Position numbers and translations under genes: made by a program. The notes beneath the pieces were generated by a model, which saw only the letters and a list, made by a program, of their open reading frames with translations, searched no databases and had not been told where the DNA came from. From contig JAEZJH010000487.1 in NCBI GenBank assembly GCA_023436385.1, positions 1 to 6,349 of the forward strand: a stretch of 6,349 bases of DNA, written 5' to 3'. This document shows, piece after piece, positions 1 through 6,349 of this stretch (its first letter is position 1; every line of letters starts with the position of its first letter). Source of the stretch: Pseudomonadota bacterium. Lineage in GTDB: Bacteria > Myxococcota > Myxococcia > Myxococcales > Vulgatibacteraceae.

Positions 1-399
1 GGCCCAGGCGAGCGCGCCGGCGGCGGCGCCGGCCACCGAGGCCGGGGCGAGGAGGAGCGGCGCCGCGGCCAGGGCCGCCGCCACCAACACCGCCGCCGCC
101 GGGTGCTCCATCCGTGGCGCCAGGGAGTCGTGGAGCACCGTCAGGATCAGGGTGATCGTCGCCGCCAGGAGCAGCGCCAGCGGGAGCGCCACCCCCTGCA
201 GCGAGATGGCGCCGAAGAGCGTCAGCAGCGCCAGCGCGTTGACCGCGTCCCGGCCGTTCGACGCCCACCAGGCCTCACGCTCGTGGAGCTTGAGGACGTG
301 GCTCAGATGCAGGAGCGAGACGTGCACCAGGAGCGCCGCCACGAAGGCGAAGTTCCCGATCCAGGCGGGGTGCGCCGGAGCGCGGTAGGGCTCGATCAC
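1..399 (-). CDS. Hypothetical multi-pass membrane protein, N-terminal part (cut by left edge)
   Basis: The first 133 codons are visible and the frame runs off the window at base 1, so the C-terminus is missing. I chose the GTG at 397-399 because a strong Shine-Dalgarno run (GGAGGGAGG, 412-420) lies 12 bases upstream and the first residues (MIEPYRAPAHPAWIGNF) lead straight into a hydrophobic segment. Likely membrane spans are about residues 15-36, 53-68, 70-89 and 101-120 or beyond. The loop after the first span is charged (KLHEREAWW, 37-45). The first span carries histidines at 26, 31, 34 and 39. I do not recognise the family and give no function. It follows SMC by 95 bases on the same strand, so it may be read from the SMC transcript. 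GC-rich third codon positions match the neighbours. I am fairly sure it is a real gene and less sure of the exact start. Confidence 0.7.
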   Translation of the reverse strand, partial: MIEPYRAPAHPAWIGNFAFVAALLVHVSLLHLSHVLKLHEREAWWASNGRDAVNALALLTLFGAISLQGVALPLALLLAATITLILTVLHDSLAPRMEHPAAAVLVAAALAAAPLLLAPASVAGAAAGALAWA

Positions 400-411
400 G
401 ATGCCGAGGCG

Positions 412-420
412 CCTCCCTCC
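412..420 (-). promoter_or_regulatory. Shine-Dalgarno of the left-edge membrane protein gene
   Basis: The minus strand reads GGAGGGAGG, 12 bases before the GTG start at 397-399. The spacing is slightly long, but this is the only purine run near the start and it decides the start choice. It is perfectly complementary to 475-483 in the same transcript, so it may be masked by pairing. Confidence 0.55.
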
Positions 421-453
421 CGGTCGCCCGTCCGGCGGCCTGGTCCCCCGCCT

Positions 454-475
454 CGGCCCCGAGGTCCCGGGGCCG
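454..475. repeat. 8-bp inverted repeat, GC stem-loop after SMC
   Basis: CGGCCCCG (454-461) and CGGGGCCG (468-475) are exact reverse complements around a 6-base loop, 20 bases past the SMC stop codon. The stem would be very stable in RNA, but no U-run follows on the minus strand, so it is not a classical intrinsic terminator. It could slow or process the transcript, protect the SMC 3' end, or be part of the larger structure at 403-483. Confidence 0.5.
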
Positions 476-494
476 GAGGGAGGTACCGGGCATT

Positions 495-4082
<3,588 letters not shown>

Positions 4083-4085
4083 CGG

Positions 4086-4092
4086 TCCTCCC
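4086..4092 (-). promoter_or_regulatory. SMC ribosome binding site
   Basis: The minus strand reads GGGAGGA, with its GGAGG core 4 bases before the ATG at 4082. The close spacing is on the short side, but the match is strong. It fixes the SMC start at MRIKRLDI, where all SMC proteins begin, and rules out the long open frame upstream. Confidence 0.8.
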
Positions 4093-4121
4093 GGGCGGAC
4101 GCACGGACGTCGGGCCGGCCA

Positions 4122-4147
4122 ACGTATCGTCATGGCACGTATGGTCA
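4122..4147. repeat. 11-base tandem direct repeat in the SMC leader
   Basis: On the minus strand TGACCATACGT (4147-4137) is followed after GCCA by TGACGATACGT (4132-4122). The two copies match at 10 of 11 bases with a 15-base period. On the plus strand the pair is bracketed by GCCAAC at 4118-4123 and 4148-4153, exactly 30 bases apart. The block sits just downstream of the candidate SMC promoter, in its expected leader. It could be an operator or an RNA element; nothing in the sequence names the binder. Confidence 0.5.
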
Positions 4148-4160
4148 GCCAACCGCATGC

Positions 4161-4190
4161 ATGTAGCACGCGCGATCGGCCCACCGCAAG
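4161..4190 (-). promoter_or_regulatory. Candidate sigma70-type promoter for smc
   Basis: The minus strand reads CTTGCG (4190-4185), an 18-base spacer, then CTACAT (4166-4161) preceded by GTG. The -10 differs at one base from the CTATAT form common in GC-rich proteobacteria; the -35 keeps only CTTG. Transcription would start near 4154, giving a leader of about 70 bases. The placement in a 221-base gap, one of the less GC-rich parts of the window, supports it, but the match is moderate. Confidence 0.35.
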
Positions 4191-4291
4191 CCAGGACGAC
4201 AGCACCCCTCGATGGTCGGGAAACCTACCCGAAGCGGGCGGAAAATCGGAAGGGGGCCCAGGTTCCAGGCCTGTGGAAAACCCTGCCCGAT

Positions 4292-4303
4292 CCCCTTCCG
4301 GGG
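4292..4303 (-). other. Short hairpin directly after the ABC ATPase stop
   Basis: CCCC-GGAA-GGGG follows the stop codon immediately: a 4-bp GC stem with a stable-looking GGAA tetraloop. A short T run (TTTT, 4277-4280) comes only 12 bases further on, so this is at best a weak terminator. It could trim read-through from the TPR-ABC unit into smc. Confidence 0.2.
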
Positions 4304-5176
4304 CTAGTGGAGCGTGGGCCGGGGCCCCGGCGGCGGCGCCCGGGGGGGCGTCCACTCGAGCCGCAGGGGGCGGACCTCGGTGCCCTGCGGCACCTGCGGC
4401 ATCGACACCCGCTGCCCCCGGGAGAGCACGTCGAGGGCCTCGAGCCACTCGGTGAGGAAGTCCCCCACCCGGAGCACCGCCGGATCGCCCTGGGGCCGGG
4501 GCCTGGGGAGCGACACCCGGACCTCGTCGAGGAGCCGGCCGGGGTTGGTGCCGAAGACGATCACCCGGTCGGCCAGCACCGGCGCCAGGTAGGTGTTGTG
4601 CTCGACCCAGACGATGGTCATCCCCGTCGCCTGCCAGAGCGCGGCGACGTCGGCGGCGAGGCGGCGGCGGGTCATCGCGTCCAGCGCCGAGAAGGGCTCG
4701 TCGCAGAGGAGCACCGCCGGCTCGAGGACCAGGGCCCGGGCGATCGCCACCCGCTGCTTCTGGCCGCCGGACAGCTCGTGGGGAAAACGGTCCGCCGACC
4801 AGCCCAGGCCGACCCGCTCGAGCGCCGCCTGGGCCCGGCGCTCCCGCTCCTTCCGCTTCAGGCGTTCGAACTTCAGCCCGAACTCGACGTTCCGGCGGCA
4901 GGAGAGCCAGGGGAACAGGCCCCCGTCCTGGAAGATCACCGCCCGATCCCGCGAGGGGCCCCGGACCTCCCGGCCCCCCACCAGGATTCGGCCGCGGTCG
5001 GGCTTCTCGAGGCCGGCGATCATGTTGAGGAGGGTGGTCTTCCCGCAGCCCGACGGGCCGAGCAGGCAGACGAACTCCCCCGACTCGATGTCGAGGTTGA
5101 CGTCCTGAAGTGCCTGCACGCCGATCTCGCGACGGACGAAGCGCTTCTCGACCCCCTCGATCCGCACGCTGGCCAA
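4304..5176 (-). CDS. ABC transporter ATPase, nitrate/sulfonate/taurine (NitT/TauT) type
   Basis: This 290-residue cytoplasmic ATPase would power an importer of small anions or organic compounds; the substrate cannot be told from the ATPase. Visible motifs: Walker A GPSGCGKT (40-47), Q-loop Q83 in FQDGGLFPWLSCRRNVEFGL (the L-P-W pattern is typical of the SsuB/TauB/NrtD group), signature LSGGQ (135-139), Walker B VLLCDE (155-160), D-loop SALD (163-166) and H193. Around H193 the usual THDxxEA is replaced by EHNTYLA, which is unusual. Residues after about 230 form an extension ending in a proline-rich tail (PPRAPPPGPRP), making it longer than the common 250-270. The TTG start at 5176 is preferred because GAGGAG lies 5 bases upstream; GTG at 5167 is the alternative. 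No permease or binding protein is in the window. It follows the TPR gene by 90 bases, so the two may be co-transcribed. Confidence 0.92.
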   Translation of the reverse strand: MASVRIEGVEKRFVRREIGVQALQDVNLDIESGEFVCLLGPSGCGKTTLLNMIAGLEKPDRGRILVGGREVRGPSRDRAVIFQDGGLFPWLSCRRNVEFGLKFERLKRKERERRAQAALERVGLGWSADRFPHELSGGQKQRVAIARALVLEPAVLLCDEPFSALDAMTRRRLAADVAALWQATGMTIVWVEHNTYLAPVLADRVIVFGTNPGRLLDEVRVSLPRPRPQGDPAVLRVGDFLTEWLEALDVLSRGQRVSMPQVPQGTEVRPLRLEWTPPRAPPPGPRPTLH

Positions 5177-5181
5177 GGCCG

Positions 5182-5187
5182 CTCCTC
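5182..5187 (-). promoter_or_regulatory. Ribosome binding site deciding a TTG start
   Basis: The minus strand reads GAGGAG, then 5 bases (CGGCC), then TTG at 5176-5174. The next candidate, GTG at 5167-5165, would be 14 bases away, too far. This favours the rare TTG start for the ABC ATPase. Confidence 0.65.
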
Positions 5188-5248
5188 GCGATCCGTCCGG
5201 CGATGGTCGGCACGTGGGAGCGCGGCGACAAGCGGGACGGGAGCGGAC

Positions 5249-5262
5249 CGGGCACCTGCCCG
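5249..5262. repeat. 5-bp inverted repeat just after the TPR stop
   Basis: CGGGC (5249-5253) and GCCCG (5258-5262) flank a 4-base loop, starting 4 bases past the TPR stop codon. A competing stem, GAGCGG (5241-5246) with CCGCTC (5260-5265), is also possible. There is no U-run, so read-through into the ABC ATPase gene is expected. It could be an mRNA processing or stability element, or chance. Confidence 0.25.
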
Positions 5263-5266
5263 CTCG

Positions 5267-6088
5267 CTATCCGTGGACGAGCGCCTCGTAGGCGGCGAGG
5301 CCCTTCAGCGACTCGAACATCGGGTCGGTGGAGAGCCACGAGCGGACCCGGGCCGGATCGAGCCGGAGGGCCTGCCCCAGGGACTCGAGCGCCGCCTCGG
5401 TTCGGCCCCAGAGCGCGTAGAGCGCCGCGGTGTTGTAGTGGAGGAGGAGGTCGTCGGGGTTGAGCGCCCGGGCCCGTTCGTAGGCCCGCTCCGCCTCCTC
5501 GTAGAAACCCTTCTGCGCGTAGCAGATGCCCAGGTCCAGGTGGGCCTCGAAGGCCTTCGGATCGAGGCGGACCACCTCCTTCAGCTGGGTGATGGCGCCG
5601 CGGTAGTCGCCCTCTTCCATCAGCAGGGCGGCGATCTCGTGCCGCGGGAAGGGGTCCGCCGGGTTCAGCTCCACCGCCTGCTGGAGGGCGCGCATCGCGT
5701 CTTCAACCTGGCCCAGGTCGGCGTGGGTCAGGCCCAGGTTGAGGTGGGCGTCGGGGTACTCCGGGTCGAGTTCGAGGGTCTCCCGGTACTCCTCGATCGC
5801 CATCTCCGGGCCGTGGGTGGCGAGGAAGCAGGCGAGGTTGTAGTGGGCGGTGGGCGAATCCGGCTCGAGCCGGAGTGCCGCCAGGTACTCCCCGAGCGCC
5901 TCCCGGAACTGCCGCTTCTCCGCGAAGACGGTGGCCAGGTTGTCGTGGGCGTGGGCCGACTCGGGATCGAGCTCGATCGCCTTCCGGAACTCCCGGATCG
6001 CCTCGTCCAGCATTCCATGGTCGGCCAGATCGATCCCGCGGGCGTTGTGCTCGTCGGACAGCGCGATGTGGTCCTTGTCTCGCTTCAC
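5267..6088 (-). CDS. Tetratricopeptide-repeat protein, seven TPR units
   Basis: This 273-residue soluble protein is almost entirely TPR repeat, a helix-turn-helix fold that forms a curved surface for binding peptides or proteins. Units end at a leucine-x-proline-type turn at residues 42, 76, 109, 143, 177, 211 and 245. The period is 34 except the third unit, which has 33. Characteristic positions include EAIREFRKAIELDP (29-42) and EEAERAYERARALNP (197-211). A final helix (RSWLSTDPMFESLKGLAAYEAL, 249-270) caps the array as in many TPR proteins. There is no signal peptide, membrane span or catalytic domain. The GTG at 6086-6088 has GGAGG 10 bases upstream (6099-6103) and a promoter about 75 bases upstream. 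The frame stays open to the window edge, but that part is Arg/Pro-rich noise and would contain the promoter. The partner is unknown; it may be co-transcribed with the ABC ATPase downstream. Confidence 0.9.
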   Translation of the reverse strand: MKRDKDHIALSDEHNARGIDLADHGMLDEAIREFRKAIELDPESAHAHDNLATVFAEKRQFREALGEYLAALRLEPDSPTAHYNLACFLATHGPEMAIEEYRETLELDPEYPDAHLNLGLTHADLGQVEDAMRALQQAVELNPADPFPRHEIAALLMEEGDYRGAITQLKEVVRLDPKAFEAHLDLGICYAQKGFYEEAERAYERARALNPDDLLLHYNTAALYALWGRTEAALESLGQALRLDPARVRSWLSTDPMFESLKGLAAYEALVHG

Positions 6089-6098
6089 CTGGTCGACG

Positions 6099-6103
6099 CC
6101 TCC
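6099..6103 (-). promoter_or_regulatory. Ribosome binding site deciding a GTG start
   Basis: GGAGG lies 10 bases before GTG (6088-6086) on the minus strand. No better-placed ATG, GTG or TTG exists between the promoter at 6160-6188 and the first TPR helix, so it fixes the TPR protein start. Confidence 0.55.
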
Positions 6104-6159
6104 GCCGCTGGGCCCGGTCCGCGCCACACCGCCGAGACGGGTCGGTCGCGAAACGCCGG

Positions 6160-6188
6160 AGTCTAGTCGCGGGCTGGAGGTGGGGCAA
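6160..6188 (-). promoter_or_regulatory. Sigma70-type promoter of the TPR gene
   Basis: The minus strand reads TTGCCC (6188-6183), a 17-base spacer, then TAGACT (6165-6160). Each hexamer matches the TTGACA/TATAAT consensus at 4 of 6 bases, the spacing is ideal, and the -10 keeps its key T, A and final T. The expected start is near 6153, giving a leader of about 65 bases before the GTG at 6088. The TAGACT box in otherwise GC-rich DNA is the clearest promoter in the window. It probably also serves the ABC ATPase gene. Confidence 0.6.
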
Positions 6189-6189
6189 G

Positions 6190-6349
6190 GTCGCCGGCGG
6201 GCCGACCGAGCGGCGGAGCGGGCGGGCCGCTGCCACGTCGAGTCCTGCGGCGCGGTCCGCGAGCCGACGCGAAACGAGCGTTCGCGCCGATCCCCGGGGG
6301 CCGGTAGGTCGGACCAAGGAAGCGGGCGCGCCGGCGGCCTGACGCCCAC
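6190..6349. other. Right-edge stretch with no supported gene
   Basis: Reading frames here are open on both strands but give Arg/Pro/Gly-rich sequences with no recognisable motif, as expected by chance at this GC content. A 5-bp inverted repeat (GGTCG 6189-6193, CGACC 6203-6207) lies just upstream of the TPR promoter. The stretch may be the far side of an intergenic region or the tail of a gene beyond the edge. Confidence 0.4.

Larger units (their letters stand above)
403..483 (-). promoter_or_regulatory. Candidate RNA structure masking a ribosome binding site
   Basis: Three perfect complementary pairs fall in the gap between SMC and the membrane gene. Bases 475-483 pair with 412-420 (9 bp, the Shine-Dalgarno). 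Bases 449-457 pair with 403-411 (9 bp, the spacer between Shine-Dalgarno and start). Bases 468-475 pair with 454-461 (8 bp, 6-base loop). The third pair competes with the second at 454-457, and the first and second cross in pseudoknot order. Read on SMC read-through RNA, these could hold the start site closed or switch between forms. The complementarity is seen directly; the regulatory role is inferred. The region is extremely GC-rich, which raises the chance of fortuitous matches. Confidence 0.4.

Noticed and set aside
4156..4163. CATGCATG palindrome beside the smc promoter
   Set aside because: It is only 8 bases, overlaps the candidate -10 region, and has no second copy, so it cannot be called an operator.
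4219..4280. Three copies of a TTTCC-type motif (minus strand) between the ABC gene and smc
   Set aside because: The copies at 4275-4280, 4240-4245 and 4219-4224 are only 5-6 bases long with uneven spacing (35 and 21), so chance is likely.
4083..5339. Upstream extension of the smc reading frame giving a 1614-residue protein
   Set aside because: The extension crosses the ABC ATPase gene in another frame and is low-complexity. SMC proteins start at MRIKRL-type sequence, which has an ATG and a good ribosome binding site here.
4157..6166. Plus-strand open frame of 669 codons opposite the ABC ATPase and TPR genes
   Set aside because: It is a shadow frame created by high GC; it spans two well-defined genes on the other strand and has no motif.
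6089..6349. N-terminal extension of the TPR frame to the window edge
   Set aside because: The 87 extra residues are Arg/Pro/Ser-rich without structure, the promoter lies inside them, and a GTG with an upstream GGAGG precedes the first TPR helix.
6163..6349. Tail of an upstream minus-strand gene ending at the TAG at 6163-6165
   Set aside because: The frame gives only Arg/Pro/Gly-rich sequence and its stop would lie within the -10 box of the TPR promoter; nothing supports coding.

Overview
The window is very GC-rich (around 70% by eye) and every convincing gene lies on the minus strand. Read in the direction of transcription, from high to low coordinates, the order is: a tetratricopeptide-repeat (TPR) protein, an ABC transporter ATPase of the nitrate/sulfonate/taurine type, a complete chromosome-condensation protein SMC, and the N-terminal part of a membrane protein cut by the left edge. 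The SMC head sequences (start MRIKRLDICGFKSF; C-terminal LMSGGEKALTAVSLIFAIF and FCLLDEVDAPLDDANVGRYN) closely resemble what I recall of myxobacterial and other deltaproteobacterial SMC proteins. With the high GC and the GTG and TTG starts, this suggests a Myxococcota/Deltaproteobacteria-like bacterium. That placement rests on recalled similarity and was not searched.

Layout. 6190-6349 holds no gene I can support. 6160-6188 is a good sigma70-type promoter for the TPR gene (5267-6088, GTG start, seven TPR units). After 90 bases comes the ABC ATPase (4304-5176, TTG start with a well-placed ribosome binding site), probably co-transcribed with it. The 221-base gap 4083-4303 carries a candidate SMC promoter (4161-4190) and, just downstream, an 11-base near-perfect tandem repeat with a 15-base period (4122-4147). 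SMC fills 495-4082 (1195 aa). The 95-base gap 400-494 is dense in complementary segments that could hide the ribosome binding site of the last gene (1-399, hydrophobic, incomplete).

Function. SMC is a housekeeping ATPase that organises and segregates the chromosome; its partners ScpA and ScpB are not in the window. The ABC ATPase would energise an importer whose permease and binding protein are also absent here. The TPR protein is a cytoplasmic protein-interaction scaffold with no visible catalytic part. I see no evidence that these genes form one pathway. The arrangement looks like an ordinary chromosomal stretch, with no mobile element, CRISPR array or RNA gene. The most interesting signals are small and regulatory: the SD-blocking complementarity at 403-483 and the tandem repeat in the SMC leader. 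A third is the unusual H-loop surroundings in the ABC ATPase.
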